DNA of 64,000 bases from Treponema berlinense (GCF_900167025.1 NZ_FUXC01000001.1:310001-374000); one strand, 5' to 3'. Shown: positions 36,519 through 46,039, counted from the stretch's first letter. Notes: generated by a model not told the origin, from the letters alone. Numbers and translations: made by a program.

Positions 36519-37511
36519 TTATTCTGTTCCGAGGTTTGTTACTGAATAGTCGTAAATCTGCCAGATTCCAGCTCGCTGACGAACTTTGTAAATGTAACGC
36601 TTAACTTCATGGAAATTCGGATATTTGAACCATTCTTTTACTGTTACAGTTCCCTCGTTTTGACCGTAAGATGTGTTTTCGATTGAAAACTGTTCAGGAA
36701 CAGCAACAATATCGCTGTCGATTCTATTTTGCATAAGGTCGGCTTTGTAATTTTTTAACAAACGTTCCCTTTCGTCGGCAGAAGCGGCATTGTAACGGCG
36801 TCGCCGCTGTGAATTTCTAAGCATCATTTCCTGAACGTCCATATACAGAAAATACTGATTCCAAAGGGATTTCTGTCTTGCAACAATTGTCTGTTCTACA
36901 ACTTTGTCTGGAGAAATGTTTTCCGGTTTTAGGAGAAGTCCATTTTCTTCAGAAACAGGAAGAATCAAAGAATTTGCCGCAGATGGTGAAGGGCGGATTT
37001 CAAGACTGAGACGGTTTGACACGAGTTCAATGTATTTCGATTTGTAAAGTTCCGGATAAAATTTCAATTCAAGATAATAAATCGAAGGCTCATCAAACTT
37101 AATATAATCCTTTACGTTTTCGACAAAAGAATATGCTTCTCCAGGTTCAATGGAAAGCTCTCGAAAATATACAGTCTGGTTTACAGAACGTTTCATGATA
37201 AGATTTTCTGTTGCCGGCAAAACCTTGTTTTTTATTGTTCTTGCAGCAAAATCAAGGCTAAAAGCGCGGTCGTCTGCAAGCTTAAATCGCAGCGTCTGAG
37301 AGCCTGTATTTTCGATAGAAACAGTTACATAAACAGGATTATCCTGAGCTGCAGAAGTGTAATAAACTGTCCTGTCGTAAAATTTAATTTTTACGCTCGC
37401 ATCGGAAAAGTCTTTTTTCGCGTCATTTTTTTCATCCGAAAGACCGCTAGAAAACGCTGTCTGTGCAAATAAAGAAAAAATCGCTATAATCAAAAGTGGA
37501 CTTCGTTTCAA
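36519..37511 (-). CDS. Exported protein, function unknown
   Basis: 330 residues with an N-terminal signal peptide (LLIIAIFSLFAQTAFS). It has a beta-sandwich-like region (residues about 40-150, VYVTVSIENTGSQTLRFKL) and a C-terminal part (about 215-330) rich in basic and aromatic residues that ends in an IYKVRQRAGIWQIYDYSV pattern. It probably acts in the periplasm. The apparent start is TTG at 37511, with GGGAG upstream. It is divergent from mfd, with 53 bp between them. Confidence 0.55.
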   Translation of the reverse strand: MKRSPLLIIAIFSLFAQTAFSSGLSDEKNDAKKDFSDASVKIKFYDRTVYYTSAAQDNPVYVTVSIENTGSQTLRFKLADDRAFSLDFAARTIKNKVLPATENLIMKRSVNQTVYFRELSIEPGEAYSFVENVKDYIKFDEPSIYYLELKFYPELYKSKYIELVSNRLSLEIRPSPSAANSLILPVSEENGLLLKPENISPDKVVEQTIVARQKSLWNQYFLYMDVQEMMLRNSQRRRRYNAASADERERLLKNYKADLMQNRIDSDIVAVPEQFSIENTSYGQNEGTVTVKEWFKYPNFHEVKRYIYKVRQRAGIWQIYDYSVTNLGTE

Positions 37512-37564
37512 AACCTATGTCTCCCTTAATTCAACATGTTATATTTTAATATCGGATACTTTTA

Positions 37565-40500
37565 ATGAAATCATTATTATCAAATTCCGTTTTATCTATT
37601 TTAAATGGTTGGCAGGAATTCTCTTCCGCTGTAAAAAAAATTACTTCTCAAAACGACGGGACTTCTTTTCCAATCGAAATAAACGGCCTGCAGGGAGCGG
37701 CAATTCCTTTTTTTGCGGCAGCTTGCCTTGACAGCGCAAAAAATGCGGCTTTTAGCAGAATGCAGTATGAGACGACAGGACGCTATTCAAATTCTGCGGT
37801 GAATCCAGCCCAAAAAAACATAGTAAAAACAAACGGTTCCACTTCGCTTGATGCGGTTTTTGTAGTTCCAAACGAAAAAGATGCAGCGGAGCTTTCTTCG
37901 GATCTTGCGACTGCCTTTGAAGAAAATGTGGAAATTTTTACGCTTCCGTGGTGGGGAACTGTTCCGTATAGGGCGGCAAATGTCGGTTCGGCGGTTTTTG
38001 GAAAGCGTTCGGCTTTTTTGTCAAAACTTGCATTTCAGGAAAGAAAGCTAAGCTCTTCTGTTAAGCCTAGAATTTTTCTTGTAACGCAAAGAGCCCTCCA
38101 GTCTCCTGTTCCTCCGCCAGATTATCTTCGCTCTCTTATTTTTAGTTTGCACAAAAATCAGCAGATTGATTCAACTCAAATTGCAGAAAAACTTGCCAGA
38201 TTGGGGTATCTTCGGGTTCCAAAAGTCAGCGTGCCGGGAGAATTTACTCTTCGTGGCGAAGTTCTGGATGTTTTTACACCGGGAATGGATGTTGCAAACC
38301 GAATTCTTTTTGACTTTGACCAGATTGAAAACATAAAAACTTTTAATCCGGAAAATCAGGCTACGATTGGAACTGTCGATTCCATTTTGGTTTTTCCGAT
38401 GAAAGAAGTGGTTTGGAATGACGAGTTTATTTCTAGGCTTGAAAAAACACAGGAATTTTCAGAACATCTTGAACTTACTGATACGGCAAAAAAAGCAAAA
38501 GACAAGCTTATTGAAGAATTAAAAACTAAGGCTCAAAGCGAAGGCGAAGAGCTTGTTTATCCTGTTTTGTGGGATGAAATTTATACGGTTTTAGACTACG
38601 TTGCGGAAAATACTCCGGTTTTTTATTTTGACTACGACCGTCAGGAAAACGCACAGGAAAGTTTTGTCAGGGAATATTCTGGAATGTTCAGAATTGCGCG
38701 TCAAAGTTTTCCGGTTCTCGAAGTAGAGCAGATGCTTTTGAATTTTGACGATGTTATAAATATTCACGAAAAATCGATTTTTTTCCGAACCCTTACAACG
38801 GAATCTGAAGATGTAGAAAAAAGTGTACAGTCTGAAGACGGGAATCCGGAAATTCTTCAAAATTCGAAAAAATCCCGTTCAAAACTGACAGTCCGATGCA
38901 ATCCTGGAAGAAGTTTTTTTGGAAACATAAACTATCTTAAAGATGAGCTTAATGCAGCGATTGTTTCTGGTTGGAGCGTAGTTGTTTTTGCGGATAATCC
39001 GAATCAGTCGCTTCGCATAAAAGAAATTTTAAAAGACTTTGCGCTTACAGTCCTTCCGTTTCCTATTAGTAGCGGTTTTGGAATTGATGAAACAAAAACA
39101 CTTGTTATTCAGGAAAATGAAATTTTTGGCAGAAGAAAGCATGTTCAAAAATCTCTTGGACATGTAAAAAGCCAGGTAATTGATACTTTTGTTGAGCTTA
39201 ACGAAGGAGATTTTGTAGTTCACGTAAATTATGGAATTGGCCAGTTCAAAGGAATCCAGCGCGTAAAAGCCATGGGCAACGAGCGCGATTACATAAAGCT
39301 TGAATACGCTGATGAGGAATTTGTTTTTGTTCCGATTGAACAGGTAAACCTCGTCCAAAGATACATTGGAAATGAGGGCGAAAAACCTCATCTCGATAAA
39401 ATCGGTTCAAAATCGTGGGAAAACCGCAAAAACAAAGTTAAAAAGGCTGTTGAAGATTTGGCGGAAAAATTGATTGCGCTTTACAGCCGACGTCAGGCTT
39501 CAAGAGGATTTCCTTTTCCAAAGGACAATGAATGGCAGACAGCTTTTGAGGCGAGTTTCCCTTACGAAGACACTGCCGATCAGTATTCGGTTACGCAGGA
39601 AATCAAAAAAGACATGGAAAGACCGGTTCCAATGGACAGGCTTGTCTGTGGAGATGTAGGTTTTGGAAAAACAGAAATTGCAATGAGGGCGGCTTTCAAG
39701 GCTGTAATGGGCGGAAAACAGGTTGCATTTTTGTCTCCTACGACAATTCTTGCGGAACAGCATTATGAAACCTGTCTTGAACGGTTTAAAAATTTCCCGG
39801 TCACAATAAAACAGATGAGCCGCTTTGTTTCTCCAAAAGAACAGAAGAAAATTCTTGCAGAACTCGAAAGCGGAAAAGTAGATATTTTGGTTGGAACTCA
39901 TAGAATAATTCAAAAAGACGTAAAATACAAAGATTTAGGTCTTATGATAATCGATGAGGAGCAGCGTTTTGGTGTAAAAGACAAGGAAAAATTAAAATCC
40001 TTAAAAGCAAACATCGACTGTCTTGCAATGTCCGCAACTCCGATTCCACGGACTCTTCACATGAGCCTTTTAAAAATCCGCGATATGTCGCTTTTGACAA
40101 CGCCGCCCCAAACACGAAAACCCGTTGAGACAATAGTCGCCGAATACACAGAAGAAAAAGTCGCGCAGGCAATTCGCCGGGAAACAGACCGTGGCGGACA
40201 AGTATTCTATCTTCACAACCGCGTAGAATCGCTTGAAGAAACAAGGCTAAAACTTCAGCGCATTGTTCCTGAAATGATGATAGAAACGGCTCACGGACAG
40301 ATGAGTTCAGAAGAACTTGACGATATTTTCAGGCGTTTTAAACTTGGAGGCTTTCAAGTTCTTATCGCCACAACAATCATCGAAAACGGAATTGATATTC
40401 CTAACGTAAACACAATCATAATTGACCGCGCGGATATGTACGGTGTAAGCCAGCTTTATCAGTTGCGCGGACGGGTAGGCAGAAGCGACAGAAAAGCCTA

Positions 40501-41194
40501 TGCGTATCTTCTTTATCCTGAGCACAAGGTTTTGTCAGAAGTTGCAATGAAAAGACTTCAGGTAATTTCTGACTTTACAGAGCTTGGAGCCGGATTTAAA
40601 ATTGCAATGAAGGATATGGAAATCCGCGGGGCCGGAAACCTTCTTGGAAGAGATCAGAGCGGCGATGTTTATTCTGTCGGTTTTGAGCTTTATGTCAAAC
40701 TTTTAAGCGATGCAGTTGAACGGCTCACGGAACAGAAAGATTATCACCAGCAAAACGAAGTCCTCCTTGAGCTTGAATATACAGGCTTTATTCCAGACAC
40801 TTACGTTCATTCAATCCAGACCAAAATGGAGATTTACAAAAAAGTTGCGGGAATTCAGACAAAACAGGAGCTAGACCGCATGTACAACGAGCTTGAAGAC
40901 CGTTTCGGACCAATTCCGGACGAAGTGTACAGCCTTTTGAGCCTTGCCGAAGTCAGAATTATTGCAAAAAAATTGAGCATAACAACATTGCGCGAACGAA
41001 AAGGCGAGATAACCGTAGAATTCGGCCGCGTAACAGACATTCCGCTCGACAAGCTGATGAAGCTCATAAAGGAAAATTCTGGAAAAATTCGTCTTGACAG
41101 CACAAAACCGAACCAGCTGATTCTTTCAACCGGGAAAATCGGCCTAAAAGAAAAAAGCGAATATATCCGGGAAAAACTTGAAACTTTAATTTAA
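37565..41194 (+). CDS. mfd: Transcription-repair coupling factor
   Basis: 1209 residues. Mfd removes stalled RNA polymerase and recruits UvrA. There is a UvrB-homology N-terminal module, an RNAP-interaction (CarD-like/RID) domain near 540-600 (ELNEGDFVVHVNYGIGQFKG), and then a RecG-type helicase with GDVGFGKTE near 695 and DEEQRFGV. GRVGRSDR follows in the second helicase lobe, and a C-terminal TRCF domain ends the protein. It is a partner of the uvrA gene in this same window. The ATG has only a weak GGA upstream. Confidence 0.97.
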   Translation: MKSLLSNSVLSILNGWQEFSSAVKKITSQNDGTSFPIEINGLQGAAIPFFAAACLDSAKNAAFSRMQYETTGRYSNSAVNPAQKNIVKTNGSTSLDAVFVVPNEKDAAELSSDLATAFEENVEIFTLPWWGTVPYRAANVGSAVFGKRSAFLSKLAFQERKLSSSVKPRIFLVTQRALQSPVPPPDYLRSLIFSLHKNQQIDSTQIAEKLARLGYLRVPKVSVPGEFTLRGEVLDVFTPGMDVANRILFDFDQIENIKTFNPENQATIGTVDSILVFPMKEVVWNDEFISRLEKTQEFSEHLELTDTAKKAKDKLIEELKTKAQSEGEELVYPVLWDEIYTVLDYVAENTPVFYFDYDRQENAQESFVREYSGMFRIARQSFPVLEVEQMLLNFDDVINIHEKSIFFRTLTTESEDVEKSVQSEDGNPEILQNSKKSRSKLTVRCNPGRSFFGNINYLKDELNAAIVSGWSVVVFADNPNQSLRIKEILKDFALTVLPFPISSGFGIDETKTLVIQENEIFGRRKHVQKSLGHVKSQVIDTFVELNEGDFVVHVNYGIGQFKGIQRVKAMGNERDYIKLEYADEEFVFVPIEQVNLVQRYIGNEGEKPHLDKIGSKSWENRKNKVKKAVEDLAEKLIALYSRRQASRGFPFPKDNEWQTAFEASFPYEDTADQYSVTQEIKKDMERPVPMDRLVCGDVGFGKTEIAMRAAFKAVMGGKQVAFLSPTTILAEQHYETCLERFKNFPVTIKQMSRFVSPKEQKKILAELESGKVDILVGTHRIIQKDVKYKDLGLMIIDEEQRFGVKDKEKLKSLKANIDCLAMSATPIPRTLHMSLLKIRDMSLLTTPPQTRKPVETIVAEYTEEKVAQAIRRETDRGGQVFYLHNRVESLEETRLKLQRIVPEMMIETAHGQMSSEELDDIFRRFKLGGFQVLIATTIIENGIDIPNVNTIIIDRADMYGVSQLYQLRGRVGRSDRKAYAYLLYPEHKVLSEVAMKRLQVISDFTELGAGFKIAMKDMEIRGAGNLLGRDQSGDVYSVGFELYVKLLSDAVERLTEQKDYHQQNEVLLELEYTGFIPDTYVHSIQTKMEIYKKVAGIQTKQELDRMYNELEDRFGPIPDEVYSLLSLAEVRIIAKKLSITTLRERKGEITVEFGRVTDIPLDKLMKLIKENSGKIRLDSTKPNQLILSTGKIGLKEKSEYIREKLETLI

Positions 41195-41214
41195 GGGTAG
41201 GGGTAAGGGTAGGG
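41195..41214 (+). other. G-quadruplex-like motif after mfd
   Basis: Directly after the mfd stop codon come four guanine runs (GGG, GGGG, GGG, GGG) separated by TA, TAA and TA. This fits the G3+N1-7 rule for intramolecular quadruplexes and resembles telomeric repeats. The RNA copy of the mfd message would carry it too. Confidence 0.5.
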
Positions 41215-41294
41215 CGTTCCGGCAACAAGTTGCCGTCCGGCTTTTCAGGGTTGTCATTGTTTTCTTCCAGAAAACAACGCCTCCGGCGCCCTTG
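41211..41294 (+). other. GC-rich structured intergenic element C
   Basis: AGGGCG..CCGG near 41211 can pair with CCGGCGCCCT near 41285-41294. The interior holds GGCAAC/GTTGCC and TTGTTTTC/GAAAACAA hairpins. It lies between convergent mfd and gpmI, before the terminator. Its style matches elements A and B, so a dispersed structured repeat is possible. Confidence 0.35.
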
Positions 41295-41308
41295 CAATCC
41301 GTAACGCA

Positions 41309-41359
41309 AAAAAGCCCAACCGCAGAAGATTTAATCTTCCGCTGATTGGGCAGTTTTTA
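41309..41359. terminator. Bidirectional terminator between mfd and gpmI
   Basis: GCCCAA (41315-41320) pairs with TTGGGC (41347-41352) around an inner GAAGATT/AATCTTC stem. A-run upstream and T-run downstream make it usable in both directions. Confidence 0.85.
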
Positions 41360-41376
41360 TAACTTTGATCAAAAAC

Positions 41377-43038
41377 TTATTTTAAGTTAATCAAACTTTT
41401 GTCGTAATCTTTTGGCGGTAAATATCCCATCAATTCCATCAATGTAGCAGGCCAGCTGGAAATTCCAAGACCGTCGTTCAATTTTTCATTATCGTATTCA
41501 CCCTTGTATTCAGGGTCGTAGATAATTCCTGGAACAGGATTCAAAGAATGGCTTGTCTTTGGCTTAGGCTCGCCGTTTTTGTCCATTTTTACAGAACCGT
41601 CTTTTGCGTGCTCGTACATGTCGTCGCTGTTTCCGTGGTCAGCGGTAAGACACAGAATTCCTCCGGCCTCGTCAATAGCAGCCTTAAGACGGCCAAGCTG
41701 TAAATCCATTCCTTCCATAGAACAGCATACAGCATTGAATACGCCAGTATGGCCGACCATATCACCGTTAGGATAATTCAGGCGGATGTGGTCATATTTT
41801 CCAGACTTGATTGCCTCAATAACTTTATCAGTAATTTCAGCGCATTTCATCCATGGACGCTGCTCAAAAGGAACAACATCGGAAGGAATCTCAACGTAAT
41901 CCTCAAGTTTTTCATCAAATTTACCCTGACGGTTTCCATTAAAGAAGTAAGTTACGTGGCCATATTTCTGAGTCTCAGAAATCGCCATAAGATGAACGCC
42001 AGTCTTTGTAAGATATTCGCCCATTGTGCGGTCAATGCTCGGCGGATTCACAAGATACTGATGCGGAATGTGCGCATCGCCATCGTATTCCATCATACCG
42101 GCATATTCGCACGCAGGAACGCGCTTTCTGTCAAAATGATTAAATTCGCTTCCAGCCTCAAAAGCGTTTGTAATCTCAAGAGCGCGGTCGCCGCGGAAGT
42201 TATACAGAATAACAGAATCACCGTCCTCAACAGTTCCAACCGGCTTTCCATTTTCCGCAATTACAAATTCGTGCATATCCTGGTCCAAAAGCCCGGCCTG
42301 CTCAGAACGGTAAGTTTCAATCGCCTTTGTAGCGCTTTCAAACTGCCGGCCTTCGCCAAGAACATGGGCATACCAGCCGCGCTGAACCATCGGCCAGTCA
42401 GCGTTGTAACGGTCCATTGTAATAAACATACGTCCGCCGCCAGAAGCGATTCTATAGTCAGAATCCTTGAACGAAGCAAGGTATTCCTCCAGCGGAGTAA
42501 CAAAGGTCAGCGCGGAAGTAGGGTCAACATCGCGGCCGTCAAGCAGCGCATGAACGCGGATTTTTTTAATTCCTTCCTTATTAGCCTCTGCAACCATAGC
42601 CTTAAGGTGGTCGATATGTCCATGGACATTTCCGTTAGAAACAAGACCTATAAAATGAAGCGTAGAATCCTTGTCCTTTACATTTTTAATCAGTTTTTTC
42701 CAGGTATCGCCCTGATACATCAGACCAGACTTAATAGACTCGCCGACAAGCTTAGCGCCTTGGGCAAAAACACGGCCGCAGCCAATCGCATTGTGTCCGA
42801 CCTCGCTGTTTCCCATATCATCATCGCTCGGAAGCCCTACCGCAGTTCCGTGAGCCTTAAGTTTTGTGTGTGGACAGTTAGCCGTAAACCAGTCCAAATA
42901 CTTCATTTTAGAAGCCTTTACAGCATCGCCTTCAACATATTTTCCGTAACCAACACCGTCCATAATAACCAGAACAACCGGTCCGCGGCGTCCTTTCCAA
43001 TTTGGATTTTTTTCCAAAGCATGCATTGTATCTGCCAT
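41377..43038 (-). CDS. gpmI: 2,3-bisphosphoglycerate-independent phosphoglycerate mutase
   Basis: 553 residues. This glycolytic enzyme interconverts 3- and 2-phosphoglycerate with two metal ions. The alkaline-phosphatase-fold motifs are clear: VIMDGVG with the metal Asp, DDDMGNSEVGH with the phosphoserine Ser78, the DGRDVDP segment, and CLTADHGNSDDM with C-terminal metal ligands. The coding sequence is visibly less AT-rich than the neighbouring cassette, as expected for a highly expressed gene. GGAG precedes the ATG. Confidence 0.96.
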   Translation of the reverse strand: MADTMHALEKNPNWKGRRGPVVLVIMDGVGYGKYVEGDAVKASKMKYLDWFTANCPHTKLKAHGTAVGLPSDDDMGNSEVGHNAIGCGRVFAQGAKLVGESIKSGLMYQGDTWKKLIKNVKDKDSTLHFIGLVSNGNVHGHIDHLKAMVAEANKEGIKKIRVHALLDGRDVDPTSALTFVTPLEEYLASFKDSDYRIASGGGRMFITMDRYNADWPMVQRGWYAHVLGEGRQFESATKAIETYRSEQAGLLDQDMHEFVIAENGKPVGTVEDGDSVILYNFRGDRALEITNAFEAGSEFNHFDRKRVPACEYAGMMEYDGDAHIPHQYLVNPPSIDRTMGEYLTKTGVHLMAISETQKYGHVTYFFNGNRQGKFDEKLEDYVEIPSDVVPFEQRPWMKCAEITDKVIEAIKSGKYDHIRLNYPNGDMVGHTGVFNAVCCSMEGMDLQLGRLKAAIDEAGGILCLTADHGNSDDMYEHAKDGSVKMDKNGEPKPKTSHSLNPVPGIIYDPEYKGEYDNEKLNDGLGISSWPATLMELMGYLPPKDYDKSLINLK

Positions 43039-43086
43039 TTTTTACTCCAAAAAGTATTCTATATACCACAAAATATTACTTTTTTT

Positions 43087-43144
43087 TACGATTTTTTACA
43101 ATAATTTATAAATCTAAAAGAAACACATAACAGACAAATAAAAA
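43087..43144. repeat. Direct repeat, left copy (cassette boundary)
   Basis: 58 nt beginning TACGATTTTTTACAATAAT and ending ACAGACAAATAAAAA. It matches the right copy at 48562-48618 with two substitutions and one 1-nt gap, same orientation, 5475 bp apart. It lies between the end of the histidine kinase gene and the start of gpmI. Confidence 0.85.
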
Positions 43145-43172
43145 AACGAAAATAATCAAAATTTTATTTGTT

Positions 43173-44354
43173 TTACAGTTTTATTCTTATACAAAACTTA
43201 TCATTATTCATGTATAGTTTTATTTTTCCCGAATGATTTTCTAAGATAGTTTTCGCAACAGAAAGACCGATACCAAAGCCATTTTGAGTAGTATTTTTAC
43301 CCCGATAAAATCTGTGGAATAATTTGTTTAGTTCGATTTCATCATAGAATTGTGATGTATTTTCTACAATAATCTCTATTGAAAATCTTGTTTTTTGTAA
43401 AGATATTTTTATTTCTCCATTTCTTCCAGCGTATTTACATGCATTTTCAAGAATAATAGATAGAAGTTGTCGTATTTCATCTTCGTTTCCAAAATATGAA
43501 ATATTTTTGTTGATAGATTTTTGAAGTTGCTGATTATTTAACTTAATTATGCCCATGAAAGTTTCAACTGTTTCTTCACATACGTCAGAAAGCGGAAACT
43601 TGATTTTTATACTATTTTGATTTTCCTGCATTTTTGAAATTGTAACTAGATTATTTGTCATTTTTGTAAGATTTTTGATTTGTGATTTTATGATTTTTAA
43701 CCATTCATTTCCTTTTAATTCATTACTTTCCGTTTCTAATAAATCTGCAGAAGTTGATATTATTGTAAGAGGTGTCTTTAAAGCGTGGCTTGCGGAAGTA
43801 ATAAATTCTTTTTGAAGTTTTTCACTTTTTTTAAGGGGGAGGACTATGATTTTTGAAACGAAAATTAAAACAAAAAAAATAATTCCAATTCCAAATATTG
43901 AAAAAAGAATCTGAGAATGAAGATTGTTTTTCAACATTGAAAGATTGCCTGATTTTACAATGAAAGCTATTTTTGTACTTAAATTATTTTTTTCGATCAG
44001 AAATCTATACCTATCTATAAATCCTTTCTTTTTTGAAAAATTTATTTGTTTTAGAAAAAGGCTTATTTTTTTTAGTTCTTTTTCATTGATATTATTACGT
44101 TTTATTATTTTAAGATTATGCTCTGAATCTATTGTTACTACAAAATAATGTTCCTCAGAAAATTCTGTCTGACCATTTAAAATTTCTGTCTGATCATTTA
44201 AAATTTGTTCCAATTGTATATCTGCTTTTTTTGTCATAAAATGTAGACTGCGTTTGTAACTAAAAAAAATGATTGCAGATTGTAGCAAAATTAAAAATAA
44301 ATTTGAAAATAAAACAAAATAAATGCGTACATGGAGAGTTTTAGAGTTTTTCAA
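43173..44354 (-). CDS. Membrane sensor histidine kinase of the cassette
   Basis: 393 residues. Two membrane segments (about 12-33 and 148-172) enclose a sensor part of about 115 residues. The HisKA motif is SASHALKTPL (His190), followed by an N-box NACKYAGRNGEI and a G-box GFGIGLSVAKTIL. The TTG at 44354 overlaps the response-regulator gene by 14 bp, with GGA 8 nt before it. It is the last gene of the six-gene operon. The stimulus is unknown; cassette context suggests a thiol or redox substrate. Confidence 0.88.
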   Translation of the reverse strand: MKNSKTLHVRIYFVLFSNLFLILLQSAIIFFSYKRSLHFMTKKADIQLEQILNDQTEILNGQTEFSEEHYFVVTIDSEHNLKIIKRNNINEKELKKISLFLKQINFSKKKGFIDRYRFLIEKNNLSTKIAFIVKSGNLSMLKNNLHSQILFSIFGIGIIFFVLIFVSKIIVLPLKKSEKLQKEFITSASHALKTPLTIISTSADLLETESNELKGNEWLKIIKSQIKNLTKMTNNLVTISKMQENQNSIKIKFPLSDVCEETVETFMGIIKLNNQQLQKSINKNISYFGNEDEIRQLLSIILENACKYAGRNGEIKISLQKTRFSIEIIVENTSQFYDEIELNKLFHRFYRGKNTTQNGFGIGLSVAKTILENHSGKIKLYMNNDKFCIRIKL

Positions 44355-45024
44355 GAATATATCCTAGATTGCGTTTTGTAAAAATTTGTACTTTTGATTC
44401 CAATGCTTCTAGTTTCCGGCGTATGTAGGAAATATAAGTCCATACTGTATTGATATTTGCTTCGCTATCAAATTCCCAAATTTTTTCCATTATTTTCTCA
44501 GCTGAAAGAATGCAGTTATAATTGTTCATAAAAAGCAAAAGTATTTGGTATTCTTTACCAACTAAATTATAACATCCTTTAGGTGTAGAAATCCTACAGG
44601 AAGAAGAATCAAGGGAAAGATTTGCAATTTTTATCACAGAATTTGTGGCAATTGAAGTTTGCCGTAATAAGACTCTGATTCTAGCTAAAAGTTCTTTTGA
44701 ATCAAAAGGTTTTGTTAGATAATCGTTTGCACCACTGTCTAAACCTTTTACTTTATCATCAATTTCTGATTTTGCAGAAAGTATAAGTACTGGCGTTTTG
44801 TTTCCGTTTTTACGGATTTGATTTAAGACTTCAATTCCATTGATTTTTGGAAGTATTAAATCAAGAATTATTCCGTCATAAATATTTGAAGTTTCGTTTG
44901 AGTTCAATAATTGCAAAGCTTCTTTTCCGTCAAAAACTGAGTCTACAGTATAGTTGTTCTGTTTGAGAAGTGTTGAAATAACTTTTGAGAGAGTTTTTTC
45001 ATCTTCTATTAGAAGTAGTCGCAT
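44341..45024 (-). CDS. OmpR-family response regulator of the cassette
   Basis: About 227 residues. The receiver domain keeps the acidic pocket (Glu7, Asp8) and phosphoacceptor Asp55 (IILDLILPK), with a switch Ser/Lys further on (LILSAKSE, LTKPFD). A C-terminal winged helix (YNLVGKEYQILLLFMNN to TVWTYISYIRRKLE) binds DNA. I start it at the ATG at 45024, 5 bp after the stop of the 4Fe-4S gene. It is probably an activator of its own cassette. Confidence 0.92.
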   Translation of the reverse strand: MRLLLIEDEKTLSKVISTLLKQNNYTVDSVFDGKEALQLLNSNETSNIYDGIILDLILPKINGIEVLNQIRKNGNKTPVLILSAKSEIDDKVKGLDSGANDYLTKPFDSKELLARIRVLLRQTSIATNSVIKIANLSLDSSSCRISTPKGCYNLVGKEYQILLLFMNNYNCILSAEKIMEKIWEFDSEANINTVWTYISYIRRKLEALESKVQIFTKRNLGYILEKL

Positions 45025-45029
45025 TAGTT

Positions 45030-45869
45030 TTATTTTAATCCTTTTATTTTGATACAATTTTTAGGACATGCTTTTATACATTCACCACAACGGATGCAGT
45101 CAGCACTGTTTGGGGTTTTATAGATTTCTATGTTGAACTTACATTTTTTTTGACAGGTGCCACAGTTTGTACAAGATGTTTTATCAATTTTGTAACGATA
45201 AATTGAAAATCTGTTGAAAAAGCCATAAATAGCTCCAAGTGGACAAAAATATCGGCAAAAAGGTCTGTATACTATCGCAGATGACATTAAAATCGCAATC
45301 AAAATTGCAAACTTCCATTTAAATAAAAAAAGTGCTGCAGATTGTAAAGTTTTGTTTAATAAAATAAGTGGAATGCCACCTTCTAAAGTTCCGACAGGGC
45401 AGATGTATTTACAAAAAAATGGAAGTCCAAGACCTGTTTTATCTGTAATGGTAAGTGGAAGGAGGATAACCATTACAAAAAGAAATATATATTTTATTTT
45501 TCGCAAGAATTTTTCTGCTGGTAAGGAGCGGATTTTTTTTATAAATGAGATTTTGTAAATCAAATCCTGAATAAAGCCAAATGGGCACAAAAAAACGCAG
45601 GTTAATCGTCCAAGCAGGCTTCCAAAAATAAATATAAAGCCTACAGCATAAAGAGAATATTTATAATTTCTGCTATTTAAGACTGCTTGAAGAGATCCGA
45701 TAGGGCAGGATGTTAGTGCTCCTGGACAGGAATAACAGTTCATTCCAGGATTACAAAGATATTTTGTGTTTCCTGTATATATTTTTCCGTGAACAAAACC
45801 TGAAATATAGCCGTTTGATAAAGCTGCAAAACAGTCTTGGATTATGTGACGAAAATTTCGTATTTTCAT
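45030..45869 (-). CDS. Membrane 4Fe-4S protein (NapH/NosR-like) of the cassette
   Basis: About 279 residues. Five or so membrane helices carry cysteine pairs at their ends (CVFLCPFGF, CKYICPVG, CRYFCPLG), the NapH/NosR/MauN pattern. Two C-terminal 4Fe-4S motifs follow (CTNCGTCQKKC and CIRCGECIKACP). It should pass electrons across or out of the inner membrane, most likely to the exported TlpA-like and UGSC-family proteins. The ATG at 45869 shares a base with the stop of the upstream small gene (TAATG). Confidence 0.85.
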   Translation of the reverse strand: MKIRNFRHIIQDCFAALSNGYISGFVHGKIYTGNTKYLCNPGMNCYSCPGALTSCPIGSLQAVLNSRNYKYSLYAVGFIFIFGSLLGRLTCVFLCPFGFIQDLIYKISFIKKIRSLPAEKFLRKIKYIFLFVMVILLPLTITDKTGLGLPFFCKYICPVGTLEGGIPLILLNKTLQSAALFLFKWKFAILIAILMSSAIVYRPFCRYFCPLGAIYGFFNRFSIYRYKIDKTSCTNCGTCQKKCKFNIEIYKTPNSADCIRCGECIKACPKNCIKIKGLK

Positions 45870-46003
45870 TAGCCGATCCCTATGCATTCAAGACAGATTC
45901 TTGTAGCCTTTTCAAAAACAGTTTCATTTTCTTCTGTTACAATTCCAAAAACTACGAGAAGAATTCCGATTATAAAAAGAAAAAATGGAGTGTATTTTTT
46001 CAT
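45869..46003 (-). CDS. 44-residue CXXC membrane peptide (CD1871A-like)
   Basis: A gene too short for usual callers. The ATG at 46003 is followed by one membrane helix (FFLFIIGILLVVFGIV), a short charged stretch and a C-terminal RICLECIGIG with a CXXC motif. This is the pattern of the small family named after CD1871A of Clostridioides difficile. AGGATTAAGTA precedes the ATG, and the stop overlaps the start of the 4Fe-4S gene. It is probably a redox relay or cofactor partner in the membrane. Confidence 0.75.
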   Translation of the reverse strand: MKKYTPFFLFIIGILLVVFGIVTEENETVFEKATRICLECIGIG

Positions 46004-46039
46004 TACTTAATCCTATATTTTATAAAAAATTACTTTGGT

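Noticed and set aside
41749-43104. 451-codon open frame antisense to gpmI
   Set aside because: It has no recognisable domains and lies wholly within the strong gpmI gene on the other strand; it is a coding shadow.
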